Part shown: positions 1 to 9,606 of the stretch, piece after piece
Position numbering within the stretch: the stretch's first letter is position 1
Layout: every line of letters begins with the position of its first letter
NCBI GenBank assembly: GCA_947629415.1
Contig: CANRDP010000005.1
Coordinates: 1 to 56,799 of the forward strand
Direction of reading: 5' to 3'
DNA length: 56,799 nucleotides
Source: an uncultured Bacilli bacterium
Lineage (GTDB): Bacteria; Bacillota_I; Bacilli_A; RFN20; CAG-449
Notes under the pieces: generated by a model
What the model was told of the DNA's origin: nothing
Database searches by the model: none
What the model saw: the letters and a program-made list of their open reading frames with translations, nothing else
Position numbers and translations under genes: made by a program

Positions 1-43
1 CAAGCCTAAAAATAAGAAAGTTTTCAAATTTTAAAAGTTCTTC

Positions 44-72
44 TTGCTTTTTATAGCGGATTTCTTTATACT
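44..72 (+). promoter_or_regulatory. Predicted sigma-A promoter of first lipoprotein
   Basis: A -35 box TTGCTT (44-49) and a -10 box TATACT (67-72) are separated by exactly 17 bases. They lie about 40 bases before the start codon at 112, which has a GGGAGG ribosome site at 96-101. The first 43 bases show nothing else. Confidence 0.6.
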
Positions 73-111
73 ACACAACATATTTACTTTTTTTTGGGAG
101 GATATGATTTT

Positions 112-2093
112 ATGAAAAAAGGTTTTCTTACATTTTTTTCAATTACAATGCTACTCGTAGCTTGTCAAAATTTGCCTGAAACCTCACTAAGTGGATCATC
201 CTCTACATCTTTTGGAGCAACCTCCTTACCCGATTCGTCGAGCAACGGGGGGGGTATAGTTTAAGCGAAAGCGGAACAAGTGCATCCAATTCTGTAGCAG
301 GCGGTTCTTCATCCTTAACTAGCGATAGTGCTAGTGTAGGAACATCTTCTAGTTCTTTTTCCACTCTTGATGAGAAAGGAACAATGGATTTTGATGAAGT
401 TCTTAATCTTTTATCTACACCTATTGTAAATGAAGCTCTTTATGCATCAAGCGCACAAATAAAAGATACTACTTATAATGGAGATATTACCATTGAAAGC
501 GATGAAAAACATCAAACTTTTGCTGATTATACTGCTTATGTAGAAGGGACTGTAACTAGTGAAGATAAAAGTTCTGCTGAAATCAAAAGAACAACAGATA
601 CTTATAAAAGAAGACAAATGTCTGTACAAGAAAAAATTGAAGAAGAAAATAAATTATATACATTCAATATGTATGAAAATGTAATAGATTTTGAAAAAAA
701 TTCTCTTAGTGGTCATGCTTATCAAGATGCTGCAAGTAAAATATTTATTTTTGATTCACAAGAAGAAGCAGATGATTCTATGTTAACTGATAATAGTTAC
801 ATTCTTGATAGCGCATATAAAATCGAAACATCACCTAAAGCTGCATATAAAACACAATTATTCATAAGAACAATACAAAGCAATGCTTATTTTATGCAAT
901 TAGGAAATACAACAATGTCCTATACTAAAACTAATGAAGAATATAATTTTAGTTTTACTGTTTCATATTCTTATGATGGTGATTGGGGAGAAGATATAAA
1001 AGATAAAATAACAGATACAATTTCACTTGAATTTTCTCTTTCTTTAGACTTATCAAAAATATTATCAGTGAATTATAGTTTTGTTTCAAATGATGTCCTA
1101 ACCGAAGATGATAGTTATTTATCTGGATATGCTTGGCAAGCTGAAGTGAATTATGAAGAAAGAAAAACTGTGCCAAGCGATATAATGGATACTACAGAAT
1201 ATTTCTTAGAAACAGTAAGTGAAGTTCAAATGATTGCTAGAAATAATGGAGATCATGCTGTAGATTCTAACAAAATAACATTAGACACTTCATATTTATT
1301 TGCAGATGCTAAAGTATATACTCCAAATAAAGCTTTAAGTTTAAGACTTAATAACGTTGATTCATCAAATTCTTCAGTTGTGGAATTAGAAAATGATGGT
1401 TTTTTACACGTTGTCGGAAAAGGTACAACAACATTAACTTTTTCTTATTACAAAAAATGCGATGATGGAATATTCCGTTACACTTTAATAGAGGAAGAAG
1501 TAACAATTACTGCACCTGCACCAACATCTGTTTCCTTTCATCCATCTGATAGTATAGAAGGAGACACTTTATTAATAGGTCAAGTTTATAATTACAGAAC
1601 ATATGTAATGCCAATGGAAGCTGATCAAACAATAATTGCAACTAGTAGTGATGGAAATAAATTAGAAGTTACCGTTGATGAAAATAATACTTTAATCTTA
1701 ACTCCAAAAGAAGTGGGAGATGTTGTCATTACCATAAAATCATCAATAGATGAAAATATTGTAGCCAGCAAAACATTCCATATTATGAGTAATGAAATTG
1801 ATTTTAAATCCATTATTACAACAAAAACATATATTTATAGTGAATCTCAATATACAATGACATTAGAATTTAAAGAAGATGGAACTGGTAGCGTAACTCA
1901 ACTAATATTAAGTAGCAAAAAGACTTATGTTGATACTTTTGAATACACTTTAAAAGATAATAAAATTTCCTTTAGCAATTGGAGCGCTGCTGCTTTTAAA
2001 GAATATGATGAAGCCACAATTCTTGAAAATGGAAATAAAATAAGTTGTTACGAAGAAAAAACATATACAACACATGTATATAATGTGCAATAA
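112..2093 (+). pseudogene. Surface lipoprotein with Ig-like domains, out of frame at a poly-G tract (probable phase-OFF)
   Basis: The ATG at 112 follows a GGGAGG ribosome site and starts a lipoprotein signal peptide (MKKGFLTFF..., lipobox LLVAC), so the product would be anchored outside the membrane by a lipidated Cys. The frame reaches a run of eight G (247-254) and stops at 262-264 after 50 codons. One added G (nine) joins it exactly to the open frame running to 2093. That frame gives a Ser/Thr/Gly-rich linker and then about 570 residues of beta-rich sequence. The last 250 residues hold two stretches resembling bacterial Ig-like (Big_2) domains, including VGKGTTTLTFSY. There are no catalytic motifs, so a structural or adhesive role is inferred. 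The broken frame is either true phase variation or a homopolymer sequencing error. The next lipoprotein begins 3 bases after the stop. Confidence 0.75.
247..254 (+). repeat. Poly-G8 tract, candidate phase-variation switch
   Basis: Eight consecutive G in very AT-rich DNA, inside the codons just after the lipoprotein signal peptide. Eight G leave the gene out of frame; nine or six restore it. A slipped-strand switch is inferred from this frame logic. Confidence 0.7.
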
Positions 2094-2096
2094 AAA

Positions 2097-2963
2097 ATGA
2101 AAAGAAATTTATTTTTATTTATAAGTTTATTCTTGATTGGATGTTCTCCGATGAATAAAAATACATCTAGCGTCCAATCACTTGAAAGCTCAAATAGTTC
2201 AAGCATAAATAGTTATTTTGCTACTTCGTATTCTGAAAAAGAAAATTTGCAAAATTTTTTAAATAATCTTATCTCTTTAGAGGGACAAGTTGTTTCAACA
2301 AATCAAACAATTACATGTACTGATTATTATTTAACAGATTCATTTCCTCTAGATATAACTATGAAACAAGAATCAATAACCACAAAATATTATACTAATG
2401 ATAATGCTCCGCTTATAAAAGAAGAAGGAGAAATTGGAATTTTAGATGCGGAAGATTTTCAAAGTGAACATTATTTACTACAAAAAAGTCAAGACGAACA
2501 ATATCTTTATCAAATTATCGATTATGATAAATCAAATGATGAATTGATAATTTATCAAAGATCACAAACAGATAATCTATTTTTCAATATCGGTTTTCCT
2601 TATAGTGAATATGAAAATATTATGTTTATGATACAAAATTATGATAATAAATTATATTCTTTTAATTATCAAAATTTAAATAAGTATATATTGGATGGAA
2701 TATGGGATTATAGTTATGAAGTAATATTTTATGAAAGCGAAAATTCATCAATAACAAATATGATTAAAGAAGCACATCGATATACAAATCAATTAGTAAT
2801 TGAAGATGGAATTATTCGTTCAAGTACACAAGATGTAAGTCATGAATTTTATTATGGAGGAATAAAAGCTAATTGGAGTGAATATCATATCATAAGAAGC
2901 TATAATCAAGGACAAATTCAATTATATACAGGAACACTATTAAATCCAAATGATTATAAATAA
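2097..2963 (+). CDS. Putative lipoprotein, function unknown
   Basis: This is a 288-residue protein with a lipoprotein signal peptide (MKRNLFLFISLFLIGC, Cys16 lipidated). A Ser/Asn-rich linker follows to about residue 45, then a globular, Tyr/Asn/Asp-rich extracellular domain with no motif I recognise. The Ser-rich linker resembles that of the preceding lipoprotein, so the two may be related surface proteins. Its ATG lies 3 bases after the preceding stop (TAA at 2091-2093), and the 20 bases before it contain no Shine-Dalgarno. Translation may therefore depend on ribosomes finishing the upstream, probably phase-variable, gene. Certain as a coding region; function unknown. Confidence 0.8.
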   Translation: MKRNLFLFISLFLIGCSPMNKNTSSVQSLESSNSSSINSYFATSYSEKENLQNFLNNLISLEGQVVSTNQTITCTDYYLTDSFPLDITMKQESITTKYYTNDNAPLIKEEGEIGILDAEDFQSEHYLLQKSQDEQYLYQIIDYDKSNDELIIYQRSQTDNLFFNIGFPYSEYENIMFMIQNYDNKLYSFNYQNLNKYILDGIWDYSYEVIFYESENSSITNMIKEAHRYTNQLVIEDGIIRSSTQDVSHEFYYGGIKANWSEYHIIRSYNQGQIQLYTGTLLNPNDYK

Positions 2964-2978
2964 ATTGAAAATTATATT

Positions 2979-3033
2979 AAGAGGCTGTTGAAAAACTCAA
3001 TGTAAAAAATGGGTGAAACAACACCTCTTTTTT
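2979..3033 (+). terminator. Possible terminator after lipoprotein pair
   Basis: AAGAGG-C-TGTTG (2979-2990) pairs with CAACACCTCTT (3019-3029) apart from one bulged C, and is followed by T's. The loop is long (28 bases), so the call is tentative. The left arm could instead be the end of the transposase remnant downstream. Confidence 0.4.
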
Positions 3034-3053
3034 ATTATCAAAATCTGAATAAA

Positions 3054-3076
3054 TTCAACAAGCATAGCTTGTTGAA
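3054..3076. repeat. Perfect 10-bp inverted repeat
   Basis: TTCAACAAGC and GCTTGTTGAA flank a 3-base centre (ATA). The right arm runs into GTTGAAAAAC, a string also present at 2987-2996. Repeated GTTGAAAAAC close to a transposase fragment suggests leftover insertion-sequence ends, though this was not matched to a family. Confidence 0.5.
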
Positions 3077-3175
3077 AAACCTAAAATTCCCCCCTGCTTT
3101 TGCTTGTATATTTTTTGATTGATTTTTCTTTTTTTGAAAGAGTTTCCAACGTGGAACAGCAAATTTTTTCCGGCT

Positions 3176-3466
3176 CTAAATTTTGTGGCGCAACCCAGTA
3201 TGCCAAAAGTAAAGAAGTGTCATAAAATCGAAATAATCTGTTCGATTAGATGAAACGTAATATGCAAAAACAAATAAAATCGCAGCGAAAAAATTATAAT
3301 AATTTACGTTTGGTCGTCCTCCCATGGAAGTTTCGTTTTTAACATACTTAGTAATAACTTTTTGAACATCAGAATCATCTAAAAACTGCAAAAAACGGTT
3401 GATTTTTTTGGTTTCCTTCAAATCTAGATCGAAAGAAGATAGCAAAAAAAATCTTTTTTGTGGCAA
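3176..3466 (-). pseudogene. Truncated transposase remnant (IS1182-like N-terminus)
   Basis: The open frame covers about 96 residues, begins with a non-ATG codon (TTG) and stops abruptly. The segment GGRPNVNYYNFFAAILFVFA, followed by SSNR, resembles the N-terminal region of IS1182-type transposases, where a G-R-P then a hydrophobic helix precedes S-S-R-E. Full enzymes of that type are roughly 450-550 residues. No DDE catalytic region is present here, and the DNA to the left is non-coding. The only good ribosome site (AAGGAG near 3490) serves an ATG in another frame that stops after 34 codons. This supports a decayed element. Family assignment is from pattern memory. Confidence 0.5.
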
Positions 3467-3544
3467 AATAATACATATAAAATATATCTCCTTAAGCAGG
3501 ATATTTTATCATAAAATGAGATCTTGTAGATTTTGCCTTTTTTT

Positions 3545-3573
3545 GCAAAAAAAAGAATCGATCAACGATTCTT
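3545..3573 (-). terminator. Rho-independent terminator of rpsU
   Basis: Read on the minus strand, an 8-bp stem (3566-3573 with 3553-3560) closes a 5-base loop and runs into a T-tract. It starts 7 bases past the rpsU stop codon. Confidence 0.85.
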
Positions 3574-3579
3574 ATTTAT

Positions 3580-3753
3580 TTAATATGATTTTTTTCTTGC
3601 GTTTTCTATCTTTTGCTTACGTTTAAGTCCTCGCTTAACATAGAATTCGCGTTTACGTGCTTCAGCAATAGTTCCTGCTTTGTTCACCTGTCTTTTGAAT
3701 CTACGAAGTGCTTCATCTAACGTTTCGTTTTCGCGGACGACAGTTTTTGGCAT
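3580..3753 (-). CDS. rpsU: 30S ribosomal protein S21
   Basis: The 57-residue protein [10 protein letters not shown]...[11 protein letters not shown] is a full-length S21, a small basic protein of the 30S subunit near the 16S rRNA 3' end that helps initiation. The basic tail ([19 protein letters not shown]) is typical. I chose the ATG at 3753 because AGGGGTG lies just before it and because the family begins MPKTVVR. An ATG 24 bases further upstream would add an unrelated octapeptide. The gene has its own promoter and terminator and is divergent from dnaE. Confidence 0.95.
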   Translation of the reverse strand: MPKTVVRENETLDEALRRFKRQVNKAGTIAEARKREFYVKRGLKRKQKIENARKKSY

Positions 3754-3767
3754 TAAATTCACCCCTT

Positions 3768-3787
3768 TTGAGCTCAATTACGCTCAA
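3768..3787. promoter_or_regulatory. 20-bp dyad in the rpsU leader
   Basis: TTGAGC and GCTCAA are arranged as an inverted repeat with an 8-base centre, between the rpsU promoter and its ribosome site. It could be an operator or an RNA hairpin for autoregulation; nothing identifies the regulator. Confidence 0.35.
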
Positions 3788-3795
3788 CATTTGCT

Positions 3796-3824
3796 ATTAT
3801 AGTGAACAAGAAAACTTAAATCAA
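3796..3824 (-). promoter_or_regulatory. Predicted rpsU promoter
   Basis: On the minus strand TTGATT (3819-3824) and a perfect TATAAT (3796-3801) are 17 bases apart, about 43 bases before the rpsU start. This is close to the sigma-A consensus. Confidence 0.75.
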
Positions 3825-3992
3825 CATATTTTTTCATTATTTGTTACTTTGTGCACAAGATTACATCTTTTTTACCATTTTTATACTGATAATTTTCAAC
3901 TTTAAAACCAAAAATGAAATTCCAAAACCTATTTCTTTTACTACGCATTCATGCTTATTTTGTCTTATAATAAAAATAGGAGTTAAAGAAAT

Positions 3993-6900
3993 ATGCCCTA
4001 TTTTCCTTTACATGTTATATCCGGCTATACTTTTCTTAGCAGCACATTAAAGATTTCCCCTTATGTGCAACGCGGAAAAGAACTTTCTTTTTCCACTTTA
4101 GCTATTGCGGATGAAAATGCCTATGCTTTTCCAGAATTTGATTTAGCTTGCAAAAATTTCGGAATACAACCTGTTTTCGGTGCATCTTTTACTTTTTTTT
4201 ACAAAGAAAAACAAAGAAAGATCTATCTTTATATCCAATCCGAAGTAGGTTATCGTAATTTCTGTTTACTGTTTCATGATGTAAAAGATGGGATTTACCA
4301 GGGATATTTTGAAAAAACCGAAGGATTAATTGCCATTGTTCCTGCTTTATCTTCGAACTTTTTCACTACCGAAGAAAAAGATGAACAAACAAAAGAAATG
4401 TTACAAGAATTAAAAAAGCATTTTTCAAAATTTTATATCGGCAGTGAATGTTATGATAAACAGCAATATCCTTTTCTTAAACGAATTTATCATTTTGCCG
4501 ATCAATATGGTTTTTTAACTGTAGCTTTTCCAAAGACACTATGTTTAAAAAAAGAAGATGGATTGGCATTAGAAATTCTTGCCTGTTTAAAAGAAGATTC
4601 CCATTTGGAAGATATAGAAGAAAAGACAACACCCTATTATTTATTTAATGAAAAAGTGGCACGAAAAATTTATCGCGAACAAGATTTTGATTTTTTTAAC
4701 GAAAATTTCTTTTCTTCTTTTGTTTTTCAAAAAAAACGAGGAAAATTATTGGAATTTAGTACCTCTCAAAATAAAAAAGAAGAAATTTATCAACAGGCCA
4801 TTCTTCGATTAAAAGCAGAAAATCGAATGAATGATCTTTATGATAGACGTTTAAAATATGAATTGGATGTTATTGAAAAAATGGGCTATCTTGATTATTT
4901 TTTGATTGTTCAAGATTATGTTCATTATGCCAAAACGCATCACATTGCCACTGGTCCGGGGCGAGGTTCTGCCGCGGGATCATTAATCAGTTATGCTCTT
5001 GGCATTACGGATATTGATCCGATTCAATATAATTTATTATTTGAACGTTTTTTAAATCCCGAGCGAATTTCAATGCCGGATATCGATATGGATTTTGCCG
5101 ATTATCGTCGCGAAGAATTAATTCAATATATTCAGGACCGCTACGGGAAAGATAAGGTAAGAAATATTATCACTTTTCAAACCATCGGTCCGAAACAATC
5201 GATTCGTGATGTCGGACGAGTCTTTCTTTTTAATCCCAGTGATATCAACGCTCTATGCTCTTCTATAGGATATGAAAAAAACTTCGTCGATGTTTATAAA
5301 TCCGCTCCTGCATTTCGCAAATTAATCGAGGATGAACATTTCAAAAAAATTGCATCCTTAGCAAGAAAAATAGAAGGATTACCCAGACAAAAAGGGTTGC
5401 ATGCCGCAGGTATCCTTATCAATAATGATCCTTTAAATGAAGTGCTTCCTATGATGGGTGATGAACAAGCTCCAGCTCCGTTTGAGGCTATTTATCTTGA
5501 GAATCTCGGCTTTTTAAAAATGGATATTCTCGGATTGAGAAATCTTACGATTATTGAAAATATTTTGAAAAAATGGCAAAAATCCGATATGGATCTCACC
5601 AAAATTCCTTTGAACGATGAAGAAACATTACATATACTTTCCAGTGGTTATACCAAGGGGATTTTCCAACTGGAAAGTGCAGGAATCACCGATAGTTTAA
5701 AACTTGTTTGCGTAGATTCTTTTGAAGATATTGTTGCCGTGAATGCTCTTTATCGTCCTGGACCGATGAAAAATATTCCTTTATATGCCAAACGAAAAAA
5801 GGGACAAGAAAAAACAATTTATATGGATCCGCGTCTTGAGCCGATTTTAAAAGAGACCTATGGAGTCATTGTATATCAGGAACAAGTCATGCTTGTTACA
5901 AGAATTATTGCTTCTTTCAGTTTAGGAAAAGCCGACATCTTGCGAAGAGCAATTTCCAAAAAAGACAGTGAAAAACTAGCCTCTCTTAAAAAAGATTTTA
6001 TAAAAGGTGCTATGGAAAACGGTTTAAGTGAAAAAGACAGTGAAAATATTTATCAATATATATTGGAATTTGCCAATTATGGTTTTAATAAATCTCATAG
6101 TGTTTGTTACTCTTGTATTTCATATCAAATGGCTTACTTGAAGGCAAAGGCACCAAAAGAATTCTTCGCCGCATTATTTGATTCGCAAAAAAGTGCGACG
6201 ATGTATGGTTACTATGCGAATGAATTAAAACATTTTTCTATTAAACTCTTATTACCGGATATCAATAAAAGTGAAGATAATTTCCATGTGGAAGAAGAAG
6301 GAATCCGTATGCCTTTCAATGCGATTCATAGTTTCCCTTCGACTTTTGAAAGTGCCATCCTGAAAGAAAGAGAAAAAGGTCCATTCACTTCCATCACCGA
6401 TTTCTTTTTACGAATGCAAGGAAAAAATATCAATGAACAAGGTATTGTTTCCTTAATTAATGCCGGGGCTTTTGATTCTTTCAAATATAATCGGGAAACC
6501 CTGAGAAAAGCAATAAGTACTTTCTTGCTTTTTGCGATGAATATGCAAGGTATTTATGAATTAACCGAGGAAGAAAGAAAAATCATGGAACCGAAAATTA
6601 CGATTTACAAAGAAAATATTTCTTTAAAAAATCAACTGGAATTTGAAGCATTAGGTATTTTGCTCTCCGGTTCTTTATTCGATAATTACTCTTCTTATTT
6701 TCAAAATAAAACCGTTGATAACATTGAAAAAGCATACGAAAGGCAAAAAAGATTTACCACTTTTCCTGCTCTGATAGCGGCGACAAGAATCATCGAAACG
6801 AAAAAAAATGAAGAAATGGAACTTATAACATGTTATGATGAACAATATCAATTAAAAATTATTGTCTTTCCGAGTTTATTTAAAACATTACCTTTTTTGC

Positions 6901-7004
6901 AAAAAGGAGATGCGATTTTAGTAACAGGAAATTTCAGTAAAGACAAACGCGGTATATCTTTTATTGCAAAAGAAATTATAAAAATGGAGGAAAAATATGA
7001 ATAA
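3993..7004 (+). CDS. dnaE: DNA polymerase III alpha subunit, DnaE type
   Basis: This replicative DNA polymerase alpha subunit has 1003 residues, somewhat shorter than the usual 1050-1160. The N-terminal PHP domain (about 1-200) has lost metal ligands: LHVISGY replaces the usual H-x-H, and ADENAY replaces a D-H pair, so PHP proofreading activity is unlikely. The C-family polymerase core holds TGPGRGSAAGS near residue 320 and the catalytic MPDIDMDFAD near residue 360. A helix-hairpin-helix (NINEQGIVSLINAGAFDSF) lies near 810, and a C-terminal OB-like region follows from about 910. The ATG follows AGGAG. The end overlaps polA by 8 bases, which suggests translational coupling. Whether a separate PolC exists cannot be seen here. 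Confidence 0.95.
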   Translation: MPYFPLHVISGYTFLSSTLKISPYVQRGKELSFSTLAIADENAYAFPEFDLACKNFGIQPVFGASFTFFYKEKQRKIYLYIQSEVGYRNFCLLFHDVKDGIYQGYFEKTEGLIAIVPALSSNFFTTEEKDEQTKEMLQELKKHFSKFYIGSECYDKQQYPFLKRIYHFADQYGFLTVAFPKTLCLKKEDGLALEILACLKEDSHLEDIEEKTTPYYLFNEKVARKIYREQDFDFFNENFFSSFVFQKKRGKLLEFSTSQNKKEEIYQQAILRLKAENRMNDLYDRRLKYELDVIEKMGYLDYFLIVQDYVHYAKTHHIATGPGRGSAAGSLISYALGITDIDPIQYNLLFERFLNPERISMPDIDMDFADYRREELIQYIQDRYGKDKVRNIITFQTIGPKQSIRDVGRVFLFNPSDINALCSSIGYEKNFVDVYKSAPAFRKLIEDEHFKKIASLARKIEGLPRQKGLHAAGILINNDPLNEVLPMMGDEQAPAPFEAIYLENLGFLKMDILGLRNLTIIENILKKWQKSDMDLTKIPLNDEETLHILSSGYTKGIFQLESAGITDSLKLVCVDSFEDIVAVNALYRPGPMKNIPLYAKRKKGQEKTIYMDPRLEPILKETYGVIVYQEQVMLVTRIIASFSLGKADILRRAISKKDSEKLASLKKDFIKGAMENGLSEKDSENIYQYILEFANYGFNKSHSVCYSCISYQMAYLKAKAPKEFFAALFDSQKSATMYGYYANELKHFSIKLLLPDINKSEDNFHVEEEGIRMPFNAIHSFPSTFESAILKEREKGPFTSITDFFLRMQGKNINEQGIVSLINAGAFDSFKYNRETLRKAISTFLLFAMNMQGIYELTEEERKIMEPKITIYKENISLKNQLEFEALGILLSGSLFDNYSSYFQNKTVDNIEKAYERQKRFTTFPALIAATRIIETKKNEEMELITCYDEQYQLKIIVFPSLFKTLPFLQKGDAILVTGNFSKDKRGISFIAKEIIKMEEKYE

Positions 7005-9597
7005 AGTCGTAGTAATTGATGGTAACTCTTTACTATTCCGAGCGTATTATGCTACTTCATATCAAGGAAATTTAATGTCCACGAAAAACGGAATTCCGAC
7101 AAATGCCATCTTCGCTTTTTCGAATATGATGAATAAAATAATTTCGAATTTAAAAGATGGAGATCGAATTTTTGTTTCTTTCGATACCAATCAGAAAACT
7201 TTTCGTCATGAAGCTCTTGCAAGTTATAAAGCGCAACGAAAACCCATCGAGGAGCAACTGGCCATTCAACTTCCCATTGCCCGAGAATTTTTAACTGCGT
7301 TAAATGTCTATCATTATGAATTACCCGGGCACGAAGGAGATGACATTGCCGGGACTATTGCAAAAATGGCAGGAAAAAAAGGATATAAGGTAGAAATATA
7401 TACTTCCGATAAAGATTTTTTGCAATTAATCGACGATAAAATCGAAGTTCACTTAATCCGAAAAGGGCTTTCCGATGTTGACATTATGACAAGAGAAACT
7501 TTGATGGAAAAAATGGGATTGACACCAGAGCAAATAACCGATTACAAAGGTTTAACCGGTGATGCCTCAGATAATTTGAAAGGAATTGCCGGGATTGGTG
7601 AAAAAACAGCTTTGAAACTTTTGAAAGAATATGGTTCTTTGGAAAAAATTATTGAAGCAATGCAAGATGACACTTCAAAACTCGGTGAAAAAATCCGTTT
7701 GGGAAAAGAAGAAGGTTTGCTTTGTAAGCAAATTGCCACCATCGAATTGGATGTTCCGATTACATTCACTTTAGATGATCTTATTTATGAAGGCTATGAT
7801 TTTAATGAATTATCGAATTTTTATACGAAGTACGAATTTTCTTCTTTATTAAAAAAATTGAAGGTAAGTGACAAAAGAACAAAGAACAAAAAAGACGCAC
7901 CTGTCGAATTTCAAAAGCATTTTGTTCATTCTTTCAAAGAATTACCACAAAATCTTTCGACATTTATTGCCGATATTGAAGGACACAATTATAAAAATAT
8001 TCTCTTGCGGGGATTTGTATTCAGTGACGAAAAAAATTGTTACTATTTACCCTATTCTTCGAATAATATTGATGAAGATTTAAAAGCATATCTGGAAAAT
8101 CCTTCCATAAACAAAGATACCTTTGATAGCAAAACATTAGCTCTTGCTCTGAAAAAAGATAATATCGAATTAAGAGGTATTCAATTGGATTTACTCCTTG
8201 CTACTTATTTATTAAAATCTTCATTAGAGCAAGATCCTATCAGTATCTATGCATATTATGGATTCAATATTTTATTTTCCGAATCCTATAATCTTTTTGA
8301 TCCGGATCCGAAATTATTTCACATGGCCTTTTTATTTCATAAAATTCGTAGTTCTTGTTACCAACAACTTGATGAAACGAATTGTCGAGAACTTTATGAA
8401 AAAGTCGAATTACCTTTGAGTAATGTTCTTGCCAATATGGAATTTGAGGGATTCCCTTTGAATATTTCAACCTTAAAAGAGATCAATGAAAGATATCAAA
8501 ATCGACTTGATGAAATCAGTGAACAAATAATGGAAATGGCGGAAGATAAAACTTTAAATATTTCCTCGCCAAAACAAATTGCCGATTTATTATTCCGACG
8601 CTTAAATCTTCCCAATCCAAAGAAATCTTCGACATCGATTGAGATATTGCAATCGATCAAACATCTCCATCCTATAGTACCTTTGATTATTGAGCATCGA
8701 AAATATTCCAAGCTGGTTTCCACGTATTCTTCCGGCCTTGCCGATTATATTTTGGGAGACCAAAAAATACACGCTACCTTCAATCAAGCTTTAACGACGA
8801 CGGGAAGATTATCCTCTTCCGATCCGAATTTACAGAATATTTCCGTTCGCAGCGAAGAAGGAAAAGAAATTCGAAAGGCCTTCTTCTATAAAGAGGATGA
8901 CTTATATTTGTTATCTTTAGATTATTCTCAAATTGAATTACGCGTTCTTGCTTCATTAAGCCATTGTACTCCTTTGATTCAAGCCTTTCAAAAAGATGAA
9001 GATATTCATGAACAAACGGCTCGGAAAATCTTTTCCATTCCCGATGAGGTGGAATGTCCTCCGGAATTGAGGAGAAAAGCAAAAACCATTAATTTCGGTA
9101 TTGTATACGGAATCTCCGATTGGGGCCTTTCGGAACAATTGGAAATCAGTATTTCCGAATCCAAAAAAATCATCACAAAATTTTATGAGCATTATCCTGA
9201 AATTCAAAGCTACTTCAATTCTATTTTGGCTTTTGCAAAAGAAAATGGTTATGTAGAAACCTTATTTCATCGAAGAAGATATATTCCGGAATTAAATTCC
9301 GAGAATTATCAAACCCGTGAATTTGGTAAACGTGCCGCGATGAATGCCCCGATTCAAGGGACTGCCGCAGATTTAATTAAAATGGCCATGGTAAAAATTT
9401 CACAATTATTGAAAGAAAAAGAATATAAAAGTAAAATTGTTTTGCAAATTCATGACGAATTAATCTTAAAAGTTTATAAAAACGAAAAAGACGAGATTTA
9501 TAAACTTGTCAAAGAAACAATGGAAAACATTTATGAATTCACTTGTCCTTTAAAAGCAAATGGTTCTATTGCCAAAACTTGGTATGATGCAAAGTAG
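6997..9597 (+). CDS. polA: DNA polymerase I
   Basis: This 866-residue enzyme fills repair gaps and removes Okazaki primers. Residues 1-285 form the 5'-3' exonuclease (VVVIDGNSLLFRAYY, GDDIAGTIAK, TSDKDFLQL). The middle 3'-5' exonuclease fold (about 305-460) lacks the D-x-E metal site (FIADIEGHN in its place), so proofreading is probably absent, as in Bacillus enzymes. The polymerase domain shows motif A (SLDYSQIELR), the O-helix (RRKAKTINFGIVYG) and motif C (QIHDELIL). The gene lies between dnaE and mutM-coaE, and its stop abuts the next gene's ribosome site. The order polA-mutM-coaE is a familiar Bacilli arrangement. Confidence 0.96.
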   Translation: MNKVVVIDGNSLLFRAYYATSYQGNLMSTKNGIPTNAIFAFSNMMNKIISNLKDGDRIFVSFDTNQKTFRHEALASYKAQRKPIEEQLAIQLPIAREFLTALNVYHYELPGHEGDDIAGTIAKMAGKKGYKVEIYTSDKDFLQLIDDKIEVHLIRKGLSDVDIMTRETLMEKMGLTPEQITDYKGLTGDASDNLKGIAGIGEKTALKLLKEYGSLEKIIEAMQDDTSKLGEKIRLGKEEGLLCKQIATIELDVPITFTLDDLIYEGYDFNELSNFYTKYEFSSLLKKLKVSDKRTKNKKDAPVEFQKHFVHSFKELPQNLSTFIADIEGHNYKNILLRGFVFSDEKNCYYLPYSSNNIDEDLKAYLENPSINKDTFDSKTLALALKKDNIELRGIQLDLLLATYLLKSSLEQDPISIYAYYGFNILFSESYNLFDPDPKLFHMAFLFHKIRSSCYQQLDETNCRELYEKVELPLSNVLANMEFEGFPLNISTLKEINERYQNRLDEISEQIMEMAEDKTLNISSPKQIADLLFRRLNLPNPKKSSTSIEILQSIKHLHPIVPLIIEHRKYSKLVSTYSSGLADYILGDQKIHATFNQALTTTGRLSSSDPNLQNISVRSEEGKEIRKAFFYKEDDLYLLSLDYSQIELRVLASLSHCTPLIQAFQKDEDIHEQTARKIFSIPDEVECPPELRRKAKTINFGIVYGISDWGLSEQLEISISESKKIITKFYEHYPEIQSYFNSILAFAKENGYVETLFHRRRYIPELNSENYQTREFGKRAAMNAPIQGTAADLIKMAMVKISQLLKEKEYKSKIVLQIHDELILKVYKNEKDEIYKLVKETMENIYEFTCPLKANGSIAKTWYDAK

Positions 9598-9606
9598 GTG
9601 AAAAAA

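Noticed and set aside
3089-3094. C6 run near the transposase remnant as a third phase switch
   Set aside because: It is short, not inside a gene, and not within a recognisable promoter.
3399-3626. Plus-strand frame opposite the transposase remnant and rpsU
   Set aside because: Shadow of the minus-strand genes, crossing the rpsU terminator hairpin.
9598-9606. GTG start for MutM-CoaE
   Set aside because: It would bury the catalytic proline behind Met-Lys-Lys-Met; the ATG at 9607 gives Met-Pro-Glu and has AGGTG just upstream.
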